The notes beneath the pieces are model-generated. The model saw only the letters and a list, made by a program, of their open reading frames with translations, was not told the origin of the DNA and did no database searches. Of a DNA stretch of 64,000 bases, positions 1 through 7,220 are shown piece after piece (the stretch's first letter is position 1; every line of letters starts with the position of its first letter). The stretch spans positions 61,941 to 125,940 of the forward strand of contig JAXLSS010000007.1 of assembly GCA_046330395.1 (NCBI GenBank). The letters are read 5' to 3'. Made by a program: the position numbers and the translations under genes. Source of the DNA: Ga0077560 sp046330395. Its GTDB lineage: Bacteria > Actinomycetota > Thermoleophilia > Miltoncostaeales > Miltoncostaeaceae.

Positions 1-827
1 CGTGCACCGCGGGGGGCGTGCGGCAGGTGGTGGCGGCCCTGGCGTGGGCGCGGCGCAACGAGATGCCGGTGGCGGTGGTGGGCAAGGGCTCCAACCTGCT
101 CATCGACGACGCGGGCTTCCGCGGCCTGGTGCTGCGGCTGGTGGGGCACCTCACCGGGATCTCCGTGCGCCGTCGCGAGGTGTGGTGCGGCGGCGGTGCG
201 TCGCTGCCCCGCGCGGTGCAGCGCGTCGCGGCCCACGGGCTCACCGGGCTGGAGTTCGGGGCGAGCATCCCCGGCACGGCCGGCGGTGCGGTGGCCATGA
301 ACGCCGGGGCGTACGGCACCGAGGTCAAGGACGTGCTCACCTGGGCGGTCATCTGCGACGCCGACGGGCACCGCGTGGTGGGGCCGGCCGACCTGGAGTT
401 CGCCTACCGCCACTCGGCTGTGGGGCAGGAGCAGGTGGTGGCGCTGGCCGGCTTCGCGGTGGAGCCCGGCGACGCCGCGACCATCACCGCGCGCATGGCC
501 GAGTACCGCACCCACCGCCGCACCACCCAGCCGCAGGGGGTGCGCACCTTCGGCAGCGTGTTCACCAACCCACCCGGCGAGGGTGCCGGCCGCCTCCTGG
601 AGGCGGCGGGGTGCAAGGGCATGCGCATGGGCGACGCCCGCTTCTCACCCAAGCACGCCAACTTCATCGAGGCCGGCCCGGAGGCCACCACCGCCGACGT
701 GGTGGCGCTGATGGCCGAGGGGCGCCGCAGGGTCCGCGCCGCCGGCGGCCCGATCCTGGAGCCCGAGGTGCGGTACCTGCACCCCACGCTGGGCATGATC
801 CGCACACCGCTGCCGGAGCTGTCGTGA
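1..827 (+). CDS. murB: UDP-N-acetylenolpyruvoylglucosamine reductase MurB, 5' end missing
   Basis: MurB is the cytosolic FAD enzyme that reduces UDP-GlcNAc-enolpyruvate to UDP-MurNAc in peptidoglycan precursor synthesis. The open frame enters from the left edge (codons in phase with base 3), so only about the last 275 residues are seen. Visible family signatures are the FAD-binding GKGSNLLI stretch, GASIPGTAGGAVAMNAGAYG, the catalytic serine region GSVFTNP, and a C-terminal KHANFIEAG motif. The stop overlaps the ftsQ start as GTGA. The setting next to ftsQ and ftsZ fits the division and cell-wall cluster. Identity is clear; the start lies outside the window. Confidence 0.95.
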   Translation, partial: CTAGGVRQVVAALAWARRNEMPVAVVGKGSNLLIDDAGFRGLVLRLVGHLTGISVRRREVWCGGGASLPRAVQRVAAHGLTGLEFGASIPGTAGGAVAMNAGAYGTEVKDVLTWAVICDADGHRVVGPADLEFAYRHSAVGQEQVVALAGFAVEPGDAATITARMAEYRTHRRTTQPQGVRTFGSVFTNPPGEGAGRLLEAAGCKGMRMGDARFSPKHANFIEAGPEATTADVVALMAEGRRRVRAAGGPILEPEVRYLHPTLGMIRTPLPELS

Positions 828-2035
828 CCGCCACCCGCCCCCCGCGTGCCCGCGCCGCGTCGCGACGCACCCGGCCGCACCCGGCGTTCGTGCGCCGCCG
901 CCGTGCGGTGCGGGGCCTGCCGTCACGGCCCCAGATGCTGGCGGCTGCGGGCGTCGCGCTGGCCGCGGGCCTGGCGGGCTACTGGCTGGCCACCGGGCCG
1001 GTGCTGTCCGTGCACGGCGTCCGCGTCACCGGTGACACGCACCCCGACGCCGCCGCGCTGCGCCAGGCGGTGGCCCACGCCGCCGAGCGCGGCGGGTCGC
1101 TGCTGAGCCCGCCGCTGGGCGCCATCCGCAGGCAGGCCCTGCGCTCGCCCTGGGTGGCGGACGTGACCGTGCAGCGCGACTGGCCGGTGGGCCTGGTGGT
1201 GGAGATCACCCCGGCACAACCCATGGCCGTGGGCGTGCCCGACCACGGCGCCCCGGTGCTGATCAACGCGCGCGGCCAGGTGATGGGGCCGGCACCGGCC
1301 CGCGGCGGCCTCCCGCGCATCCGGCTGGGCGCCACCGCACCGGCCGCCGGCGCCCCGATCGGTCCCGGCCCGGCCGCCGCGCTGCTGTTCGTGCGGGCCA
1401 GCACCGCCGGCACCGCCGCGCACATGCGCGGGTTGCGCATCCAGCGCGGCCAGCTGGTGGGGACGCTCACCAGCGGACCCGATCTGCAGCTGGGCCCGCC
1501 CGTGAAGCTGCGCCAGAAGGCGCTGGCCGTGCAGGCCGTGCTCAACGCGCTCACCCCGGACGAGACCCGGAAGGCCACCTACATCAACGTGGTGGTGCCC
1601 GAGAACCCGGCCGTGGGGGGCCTGGAGCCAATCGCGGCGCCGGTGGTCACCAAGCCGGCCCCCACCACCTCGACCGGGACCGGCACCTCCACCACGACGC
1701 AGACGGGCACCGGCACCGCGACCCCGGGCACCGGCGGCACGCCGGCAGGCACGCAGGACACCACGGGCACCGGCGGCACGTCCGGCACCACCACCGGCAC
1801 CTCGGGCACGCCCGCCACGGGGACCTCGGGGCAGGGCACCACCGGCACGCCCACCGCCGGCACCTCGGGCACCCCGTCCGGGGGCACGTCCGCGCCGCCG
1901 TCGTCCGGGCAGGCCACGCAGTCGCCGGCCTCGGGCGGCGGTCAGCTCCGGTCGCCCGCGCAATCGTCCGGTGGCACCTCTCAGCCCCCCGCGCCCACCG
2001 GCAGGGGGCAAACCTCACCGTCAACTGGACAGTGA
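824..2035 (+). CDS. ftsQ: Cell division protein FtsQ with long Thr/Gly/Ser tail
   Basis: FtsQ/DivIB is a bitopic membrane protein that links early and late divisome proteins through a periplasmic POTRA domain. The 403-residue product has a basic N-terminus (about residues 1-35), one membrane segment (about 38-56), then a POTRA-like domain beginning LSVHGVRVTG and containing the typical SPWVADVTVQRDWP stretch. The GTG start overlaps the murB stop by 4 bases. From about residue 280 the protein becomes a roughly 120-residue Thr/Gly/Ser/Pro tail, which most FtsQ proteins lack. Position between murB and ftsZ agrees with the family assignment. Confidence 0.88.
   Translation: MTATRPPRARAASRRTRPHPAFVRRRRAVRGLPSRPQMLAAAGVALAAGLAGYWLATGPVLSVHGVRVTGDTHPDAAALRQAVAHAAERGGSLLSPPLGAIRRQALRSPWVADVTVQRDWPVGLVVEITPAQPMAVGVPDHGAPVLINARGQVMGPAPARGGLPRIRLGATAPAAGAPIGPGPAAALLFVRASTAGTAAHMRGLRIQRGQLVGTLTSGPDLQLGPPVKLRQKALAVQAVLNALTPDETRKATYINVVVPENPAVGGLEPIAAPVVTKPAPTTSTGTGTSTTTQTGTGTATPGTGGTPAGTQDTTGTGGTSGTTTGTSGTPATGTSGQGTTGTPTAGTSGTPSGGTSAPPSSGQATQSPASGGGQLRSPAQSSGGTSQPPAPTGRGQTSPSTGQ
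1660..2032 (+). repeat. Low-complexity repeat coding the FtsQ C-terminal tail
   Basis: This stretch consists of degenerate short units (ggcacc, acctcg, ggcacg and variants) that encode runs such as TSGTP, TGTGT and GTSG. It has no predicted fold and is probably extracytoplasmic, because it follows the POTRA domain. Such repeats are prone to length change by slippage. Confidence 0.75.
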
Positions 2036-2073
2036 GATGTTCCAGGCGGCCGAGATCCCCCTGTCCATGGGGG

Positions 2074-2102
2074 TTGACATGAGGATGAGGCCTACCTACG
2101 TT
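2074..2102 (+). promoter_or_regulatory. Candidate ftsZ promoter
   Basis: TTGACA at 2074-2079 and TACGTT at 2097-2102 are separated by 17 bases, the ideal sigma-70-type spacing. This is one of the few perfect -35 boxes in the window. It lies in the 246-bp gap between ftsQ and ftsZ, about 180 bases before the ftsZ start, so it would give a long 5' leader. Confidence 0.55.
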
Positions 2103-2281
2103 CCGAGATCAGACCCGTTCAGGCGCGAGGCCTGCGCCATCGGCGGGACCGGGCTCCTAAGGGGCTCAAGTGCAGGTCGAGTGTTTTCCTCCGCCTCGGG
2201 GGAGCAACGCTCAACTCGTAGTCGAGACAGTGCCAGTCACCGGTTGCCCGCGCGGCGCCGACGGAGGAGGGGCGACCCAAC

Positions 2282-3433
2282 GTGGATGCGAACAACTACC
2301 TCGCGGTGATCAAGGTGTGCGGTGTGGGTGGCGGAGGCACCAACGCCGTCAACCGCATGATCGACGCCGGTGTGCGCGGCGTGGAGTTCATCGCCATCAA
2401 CACCGACGCGCAGGCGCTGGCGATGTGCGACGCCGACCTCAAGATCCACATCGGGGGCACCCTCACCAAGGGCCTCGGCGCGGGGGCCGACCCGCGGATC
2501 GGCCGGGACGCCGCCGAGGAGAGCCGTGAGGAGCTCAAGGAGGCCGTGCGCGGCGCGGACATGGTGTTCGTCACCGCGGGTGAGGGTGGCGGCACCGGCA
2601 CGGGCTCGGCGCCGGTGCTGGCCCAGATCGCCAAGGAGCAGGGCGCCCTCACCGTGGGCGTCGTCACCCGGCCGTTCAACTTCGAGGGCAAGCAGCGGCA
2701 GCGCCGCGGCGACGAGGGCGTGGAGACGCTCAAGAAGTACGTCGACAGCCTCATCGTCATCCCCAACGAGCGGCTGCTGCAGGTGGTGGAACGCCGCACG
2801 TCCATCATCGACGCGTTCCGCATGGCCGACGACGTGCTGCGCCAGGGCGTGCAGGGCATCACCGACCTCATCACGGTGCCGGGCCTCATCAACCTGGACT
2901 TCGCCGACGTCCGCACCGTCATGGAGAACGCCGGCGCCTCCCTGATGGGCATCGGGTCGGCGTCCGGTGAGAACCGCGCCGCCGAGGCGGCCCGCGCCGC
3001 CATCTCCAGCCCGCTGCTGGAGACCAGCATGTCGGGTGCCACGGGCGTGCTGCTCAACATCACCGGCGGGCCCGACCTGGGCCTGTTCGAGATCGACGAG
3101 GCCGCCAGCATCATCCGCGCCGCGGCCGCCGACGACTGCAACGTCATCTTCGGGGCGGTCATCGACGAGAGCGCCGGTGACCACATCCGCGTCACCGTCA
3201 TCGCCACCGGGTTCGACCAGGAGCTGGGCGAGGACGGCGGTGACCGGCCCGCGGTGTCGTCATCGTCCGTCACGGGTGCCCCGGCGGTGGCGGGGCGTCA
3301 GCCCGCCGTGGCCGCACCGCCCGCCGCCGAGCCCGCCTCCGCACGGCCGTCGCGGCTCGGGTCCGAGGAGCGCGCCGACCTGGAGATCCCGGACGACGCG
3401 CTGGACATCCCGGACTTCCTGAAGGGCCGCTGA
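2282..3433 (+). CDS. ftsZ: Cell division GTPase FtsZ
   Basis: FtsZ is the tubulin-like GTPase that polymerises into the division ring. The 383-residue product has the nucleotide-binding GGGGTN loop near residue 17, the tubulin signature GGGTGTG at residues 102-108, the T7-loop NLDFADV near residue 205, a variable Ala/Pro linker, and the conserved C-terminal peptide DIPDFLKGR that binds FtsA/SepF-type partners. A strong GGAGGAGG ribosome site at 2263-2270 precedes the GTG start. It is transcribed separately from ftsQ, with its own promoter and a strong hairpin after the stop. Confidence 0.98.
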   Translation: MDANNYLAVIKVCGVGGGGTNAVNRMIDAGVRGVEFIAINTDAQALAMCDADLKIHIGGTLTKGLGAGADPRIGRDAAEESREELKEAVRGADMVFVTAGEGGGTGTGSAPVLAQIAKEQGALTVGVVTRPFNFEGKQRQRRGDEGVETLKKYVDSLIVIPNERLLQVVERRTSIIDAFRMADDVLRQGVQGITDLITVPGLINLDFADVRTVMENAGASLMGIGSASGENRAAEAARAAISSPLLETSMSGATGVLLNITGGPDLGLFEIDEAASIIRAAAADDCNVIFGAVIDESAGDHIRVTVIATGFDQELGEDGGDRPAVSSSSVTGAPAVAGRQPAVAAPPAAEPASARPSRLGSEERADLEIPDDALDIPDFLKGR

Positions 3434-3443
3434 CCCAGCCGGT

Positions 3444-3474
3444 GGTGCCGGGCGGCCCCGCGCCGTCCGGCACC
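3444..3474 (+). terminator. Strong hairpin after ftsZ
   Basis: A 13-base arm at 3444-3456 pairs with 3462-3474 around the loop CCCGC. All positions pair, one as G-U. No T-run follows, which is common for terminators in high-G+C actinobacteria. It sits 11 bases after the ftsZ stop. Confidence 0.7.
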
Positions 3475-3495
3475 CCCATCCGCGGCGCCCGCTCC

Positions 3496-3504
3496 TGGTA
3501 GCGT
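3496..3504 (+). promoter_or_regulatory. Extended -10 box of gcvT, probably leaderless
   Basis: TGG followed by TAGCGT ends 9 bases before the gcvT ATG. There is no purine-rich ribosome site, so transcription likely starts at or next to the start codon. Confidence 0.5.
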
Positions 3505-3513
3505 CGCGGGCGC

Positions 3514-4614
3514 ATGGACGGCCCGCGCACCACCTCGCTGCACCCCCGGCACGTGGCGTTGAACGCCCGCATGGGGGCGTTCGCCGGCTGGGACATGCCG
3601 TTGCAGTACACCTCGCCCCGCGCCGAGCACATGGCCGTGCGCGAGGCCAGCGGCGTGTTCGACGTGTCGCACATGGGGCAGCTGGAGGTGGCCGGCCCCG
3701 ACGCCCGCGCGCTGCTCACCCGCGCGCTCACCAACGACATCGGGCAGATCGGGCCTGGGCAGGGCCAGTACACGCTCATGCTGGCCGACGACGGCGGGGT
3801 CATCGACGACCTCATCGTGTACGCGCTCATCGACCGCCACCTGCTTGTCGTGAACGCGGGCAACGTGGCCGCGTGCTTCGAGCGCCTCCGGGCCCTGGCC
3901 GAGGGCGCCGAGGTGGCGGTGTCCAACCGCTCCGACGAGATCGCCATGCTGGCGGTGCAGGGGCCCGCCTGGCGTGCCGCGGTGGGCCCGCTGGCCGCCA
4001 CGCCGCAGCCGCTCACCCTGGACTTCTTCGAGATCACCGAGGACCAGCTCGGCGGCGTCCCGGCCCTGGTGGCGCGCACCGGGTACACCGGCGAGCCGGG
4101 CGTGGAGATCATGTGCCCCTGGGCCCAGGCGCCCCGCCTGTGGGACGCCCTGCAGGCCACCCCGGCGCCGCCCACCCCGTGCGGGCTGGTGGCGCGGGAC
4201 ACGCTGCGCACCGAGATGGGCTACCCGCTGTACGGGCAGGAGCTCACCCTGGAGCGCACCCCGGTGGAGGCCGGCCTGCGCTGGGCGTGCGACATGGGCG
4301 GCGCCGGCTTCGCGGGCGCCGAGGTCGTCACCGCCCAGGCCGGGGCGGGCACGGCCGAGCGCCTGTGCGCCTTCGTGCTGACCGAACCGGGTATTCCGCG
4401 GCCCGGGCTGCCAGTGCTGCAGGGGGACCGGCGCGTGGGGACCGTCACCAGCGGCACGCTGTCCCCGGTGCTGGAGTGCGGCATCGGCATGGCCTACGTG
4501 GTTCGGGAGCTCACCGAGGTGGGAACCGAGCTCATCATCGACGTCCGTGGCCGCCACCGCGCGGCACGCGTGGTGCCCCGCCCCATGGTCGACCGCTCGC
4601 CGCGCGGCGACTGA
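3514..4614 (+). CDS. gcvT: Aminomethyltransferase, glycine cleavage T protein
   Basis: GcvT transfers the methylene group from aminomethyl-lipoyl GcvH to tetrahydrofolate and releases ammonia. The 366-residue product matches normal family length. It carries HVALNARMGAFAGWDMP and the folate-binding VFDVSHMGQ region near the N-terminus, LARTGYTGEPGVEI-like sequence in the middle, and the RDTLRTEMGYPLYGQEL motif typical of GcvT. gcvH follows 29 bases downstream. gcvP is not in the window, so the P subunit must be elsewhere. Confidence 0.96.
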   Translation: MDGPRTTSLHPRHVALNARMGAFAGWDMPLQYTSPRAEHMAVREASGVFDVSHMGQLEVAGPDARALLTRALTNDIGQIGPGQGQYTLMLADDGGVIDDLIVYALIDRHLLVVNAGNVAACFERLRALAEGAEVAVSNRSDEIAMLAVQGPAWRAAVGPLAATPQPLTLDFFEITEDQLGGVPALVARTGYTGEPGVEIMCPWAQAPRLWDALQATPAPPTPCGLVARDTLRTEMGYPLYGQELTLERTPVEAGLRWACDMGGAGFAGAEVVTAQAGAGTAERLCAFVLTEPGIPRPGLPVLQGDRRVGTVTSGTLSPVLECGIGMAYVVRELTEVGTELIIDVRGRHRAARVVPRPMVDRSPRGD

Positions 4615-4643
4615 CCGCCCAACACGAGGAGACCAGGCAGCCC

Positions 4644-5039
4644 ATGTCCGATCCCAACTATCCGGATGACCTGCGCTACCACCGCGAGCACGACTGGGTG
4701 CGGCTGGACGGCGACGCGGCCGTGTTCGGCATCACCTGGTACGCCCAGCAGGCGCTGGGCGAGGTGGTGTTCTTCGACCCGCCGGCCGTGGGTGACACGG
4801 TGGAGCTGGACACCGCCTACGGCGAGCTGGAGTCGGTGAAGGCCGTGTCCGACGTGTACGCCCCGGCCTCCGGCGAGGTGCTGGAGGTGAACGAGGCGGT
4901 GGTGGCCACGCCCGAGCTGGTCAACTCCGACCCGTACGGCGCGGGCTGGTTGCTGCGGGTGCGCCTCAGCGACCCCGCCGCGGTGGAAGCGCTGATGACC
5001 AAGCAGCAGTACGTGGACTACCTGGCGGGACTGGGGTAG
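4644..5039 (+). CDS. gcvH: Glycine cleavage system H protein
   Basis: GcvH is the lipoylated carrier that shuttles the aminomethyl group between GcvP, GcvT and the lipoamide dehydrogenase. The 131-residue product is of normal length. The lipoyl-lysine motif ELESVKAVSDVYAP places the modified lysine at residue 66, and the C-terminal PYGAGWLLRV motif is present. AGGAGA at 4627-4632 is a good ribosome site before the ATG. It forms an operon with gcvT. Confidence 0.97.
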   Translation: MSDPNYPDDLRYHREHDWVRLDGDAAVFGITWYAQQALGEVVFFDPPAVGDTVELDTAYGELESVKAVSDVYAPASGEVLEVNEAVVATPELVNSDPYGAGWLLRVRLSDPAAVEALMTKQQYVDYLAGLG

Positions 5040-5048
5040 GCGTCATAC

Positions 5049-5088
5049 GGGACGGGCCTTGACCCGTCCCCTGGGGCAGGGCCCAGCC
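5049..5088 (+). promoter_or_regulatory. Hairpin and MerR-type operator before the regulator gene
   Basis: GGGACGGG (5049-5056) and CCCGTCCC (5063-5070) form a perfect 8-bp inverted repeat with loop CCTTGA. TTGACC at 5059-5064 could be a -35 box, and the following imperfect palindrome 5063-5082 (CCCGTCCCCT facing TGGGGCAGGG) resembles MerR-family operators placed between -35 and -10. The first hairpin could instead terminate gcvTH. It lies 9-48 bases before the merR ATG, which suggests autoregulation. Confidence 0.5.
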
Positions 5089-5096
5089 TTCCCGGC

Positions 5097-5939
5097 ATGA
5101 CCGACACGAACGAGAAGCTGCTGTCCATCGGGGCGGTGGCCCGCGCCACCAACCTCACGGTGAAGGCCATACGCCACTACCACGAGATCGGGCTGCTGGT
5201 TCCGCGCCGGGTGGACGCCTGGACCGGCTACCGGGGCTACGGGCCGCGGGAGCTGCGCAGGGCCGCCATGATCGCCGTGCTGCGCGAGCTGCGCGTGCCG
5301 CTGGCCGAGATGCCGGCGGTGCTGGACGACCCCGGCTCCGAGGCCGCCACCGCGGTGCTCCGGGCACACCGGGCCCGCCTGCGCGCCGAGGCCGCCACTG
5401 TGGGGCAGCTGATCGTCCGGGTCGATTCGTTCATCGACGGAAGGACGACCATGCAACACCCATCGGGCCTCGGCACACCGCACATCATCGACGGCACCCC
5501 GCACCGCGCGGCGGTGATCGGGGCGGTCACCACGCTGGAGGACCTCGCGGCCCACATCCCCGACCTGGCCACCCGGGTGTGGGGGGCGGCGCGGGCCGGC
5601 GGGATCCAGGCCACGGGCCCGCTGTTCGCGAGGTACCTGGAGAACCCCCAAAGCGGCGACCCCTTCCGGATCCAGGTGGGGATCCCCATCGGCGGGGACG
5701 CCCCGCCACCGGCCGCGCCGCTGGAGGAGAGCGAGCTGCCCGGCGGACGCCTGCTGGTGGCCGAGCACCACGGCGGCTACGACACCCTCGCGGAGTCGTG
5801 GGCGGCGGTGTTCAGCTGGGCCATCGACAACGGCCACGACATCACGGGCACCCCGTGGGAGTCGTACCTGCGGACCCCGATGGACGATCCGAACCCGGAG
5901 GAGTGGCGAACGCTCCTGGTGTGCCCTTTGGCTGCCTAA
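5097..5939 (+). CDS. MerR-family regulator with GyrI-like effector domain
   Basis: This 280-residue regulator begins with a MerR winged helix-turn-helix (about residues 8-75) containing LSIGAVARATNLTVKAIRHY and the YRGYGPREL wing. A helical linker follows. The C-terminal half (about 125-280) looks like a GyrI/AraC-type effector-binding domain, as in TipA- and BmrR-like multidrug sensors. The likely role is drug- or metabolite-triggered control. The operator-like palindrome just upstream suggests it controls itself. No efflux gene is adjacent; the next plus-strand gene is a DedA protein 660 bp away. The target is unknown. Confidence 0.85.
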   Translation: MTDTNEKLLSIGAVARATNLTVKAIRHYHEIGLLVPRRVDAWTGYRGYGPRELRRAAMIAVLRELRVPLAEMPAVLDDPGSEAATAVLRAHRARLRAEAATVGQLIVRVDSFIDGRTTMQHPSGLGTPHIIDGTPHRAAVIGAVTTLEDLAAHIPDLATRVWGAARAGGIQATGPLFARYLENPQSGDPFRIQVGIPIGGDAPPPAAPLEESELPGGRLLVAEHHGGYDTLAESWAAVFSWAIDNGHDITGTPWESYLRTPMDDPNPEEWRTLLVCPLAA

Positions 5940-5953
5940 TCGCGATTGGCAAC

Positions 5954-5976
5954 GGGATCCGCCGCAGGCGGATCCC
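5954..5976 (+). terminator. Perfect inverted repeat after the MerR gene
   Basis: GGGATCCGCC (5954-5963) pairs with GGCGGATCCC (5967-5976) around the 3-base loop GCA. It lies 15 bases after the regulator stop and is a plausible terminator without a T-run. The rest of the 239-base gap to 6178 holds no convincing reading frame. It contains a second foldable patch (GGTCC at 6082-6086 facing GGACC at 6115-6119 around a GCAA-capped stem), but I cannot assign it to any RNA family. Confidence 0.5.
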
Positions 5977-6178
5977 ACGCCTCACGTCGAAGTCTCCGCC
6001 TCTCAGGATGCCCGAGGCCCCCAAAATTGAGGACGGTGCAGAGGTGATTCCCCCGACCCATGGATGGGGAGGTTCGACTCAGGTCCGCGCAGCCCGCAAG
6101 GGCGCTGTGGTAAGGGACCGCGATCCGAACCCGCCATACGGAGCGTCAGCGTCAGAGGGCAACCTTGTAAGAAGCCGT

Positions 6179-6538
6179 CTAACGCCGCGCCTTTCTTATT
6201 CCAACGGCCACGTTGCCGGCTGCGATTCCGACCGCGAACGCGAGTACGGCGCCCAGGACGGGGGAGAGGAACGGGAACACCCGCGGGGCCGCCACCGCGC
6301 CCAATGCCGTGACCGCCGTGGCCACCCGGCCGCGCACTCCCGCGTCGGTGTGACGGGCGCCGCCCAGGGTTAGGTCGGCGAGGGCCGCGACGGCCACGCC
6401 ACCCGCAAGGCCCGTGGCGTTGGCCACCCGGGGCACCAGGCCGCCCCAGCGCAGCAGCACGATCAGCAGCACTCCGCTCACCAGTCCCGCGGCGAGGCTG
6501 AGGGGGTGCAGCCGGAAGGGCAGGATCGACACGCGCAC
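6179..6538 (-). CDS. Small hypothetical membrane protein
   Basis: The 119-residue product is Ala/Val/Leu/Gly-rich with about three hydrophobic segments (for example LAAGLVSGVLLIVLL and AVLAFAVGIAAGNVAVGI) and a basic C-terminus IRKARR. I do not recognise a family. The GTG start is chosen because upstream residues look non-coding; GGCAGGA lies a few bases before it. It diverges from dedA with about 60 bases between starts. It could be a holin-like or DUF-type membrane protein; the function is unknown. Confidence 0.5.
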   Translation of the reverse strand: MRVSILPFRLHPLSLAAGLVSGVLLIVLLRWGGLVPRVANATGLAGGVAVAALADLTLGGARHTDAGVRGRVATAVTALGAVAAPRVFPFLSPVLGAVLAFAVGIAAGNVAVGIRKARR

Positions 6539-6583
6539 ATCCTGCCTGGACCGGCGGGGGGGTGGGGTGTCGCACCGCATCGC

Positions 6584-6589
6584 TAGGGT
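6584..6589 (+). promoter_or_regulatory. -10 box of dedA, possibly leaderless
   Basis: TAGGGT ends 10 bases before the dedA ATG, and no ribosome site is visible between them. Confidence 0.4.
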
Positions 6590-6599
6590 GCAGCCCGGC

Positions 6600-7220
6600 A
6601 TGCCGGACATCACCGCACCACTCGTCGACTTCTGCGTCCGCGTCGTGGGCGACTACGGGCTCATCGCCGTCTTCGTGCTGATGACCCTGGAGAGCGCCCT
6701 CATCCCGGTGCCCAGCGAGGCCATCATGCTGTTCGGCGGCTTCCTGGTGAGCCAGGGCCACCACAGCCTGCTGGCCATGGTGGCCGCCGGGGTGGCCGGC
6801 AACGTGCTGGGGTCATGGCTGGCGTTCTGGCTGGGCCACCGGGGCGGCCGCGACTGGCTGCTGAAGGTCAGGTGGCTGCACATCAACGAGGGGCACCTGG
6901 ACAGCGCCCAGCGCTGGTTCGACCGCTGGGGCACCTGGGCCATCCTGGTGTCACGGTGCCTGCCCATCGTGCGCACGTTCATCTCCCTTCCCGCGGGGAT
7001 GGCGCGCGTGCCGTTCTGGCGGTTCACGGTGCTGACCGTGGTGGGGTGCATCCCGTGGGTGCTGATGCTCACCCTGGCCGGGCGTGCGGTGGGCGACCAC
7101 TGGCGCCAGCTGCAGCACAACCTCCACTACTTCGACTACGTGCTGGTGGCGGGCGTCATCGCCGGCATCGTCTGGATGGTCCGGCGCCGCCGCCGGCCGC
7201 GCACCGCCACACCGCGATGA
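6600..7220 (+). CDS. DedA family membrane protein (SNARE-associated/VTT domain)
   Basis: DedA/VTT proteins are polytopic inner-membrane proteins linked to lipid scrambling, membrane potential and envelope integrity. The 206-residue product shows the family hallmarks: ESALIPVPSEAIMLFGGFL near residue 32, the NVLGSWLAFWLGHRGGRDWL motif, and the SRCLPIVRTFISLPAGMARVP stretch with conserved arginines and proline. It has four to five hydrophobic segments and a basic tail. Its stop overlaps the next start as ATGA, so it is cotranslated with the dehalogenase-like hydrolase. Confidence 0.92.
   Translation: MPDITAPLVDFCVRVVGDYGLIAVFVLMTLESALIPVPSEAIMLFGGFLVSQGHHSLLAMVAAGVAGNVLGSWLAFWLGHRGGRDWLLKVRWLHINEGHLDSAQRWFDRWGTWAILVSRCLPIVRTFISLPAGMARVPFWRFTVLTVVGCIPWVLMLTLAGRAVGDHWRQLQHNLHYFDYVLVAGVIAGIVWMVRRRRRPRTATPR

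Noticed and set aside
1660..2032. CRISPR or tandem mobile repeat
   Set aside because: The repeat units are short, degenerate, in frame with ftsQ and lack regular spacers; they are protein low-complexity sequence.
2237..3273. Long minus-strand frames opposite ftsZ and many similar long antisense frames throughout
   Set aside because: In very GC-rich DNA the antisense and shifted frames lack stops. Their translations are Ala/Arg/Gly-rich without conserved motifs, while the sense frame encodes known proteins.
3434..3513. Glycine riboswitch before gcvT
   Set aside because: The 80-base gap is filled by the ftsZ hairpin and a -10 box next to the ATG. There is no room for the aptamer and the gene looks leaderless.
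6060..6100. Possible tRNA or tmRNA 3' end at GGTTCGACTC
   Set aside because: The flanks of the T-loop-like stretch do not pair into a 5-bp T stem, and no acceptor, anticodon arm or tmRNA 5' signature was found on either strand.
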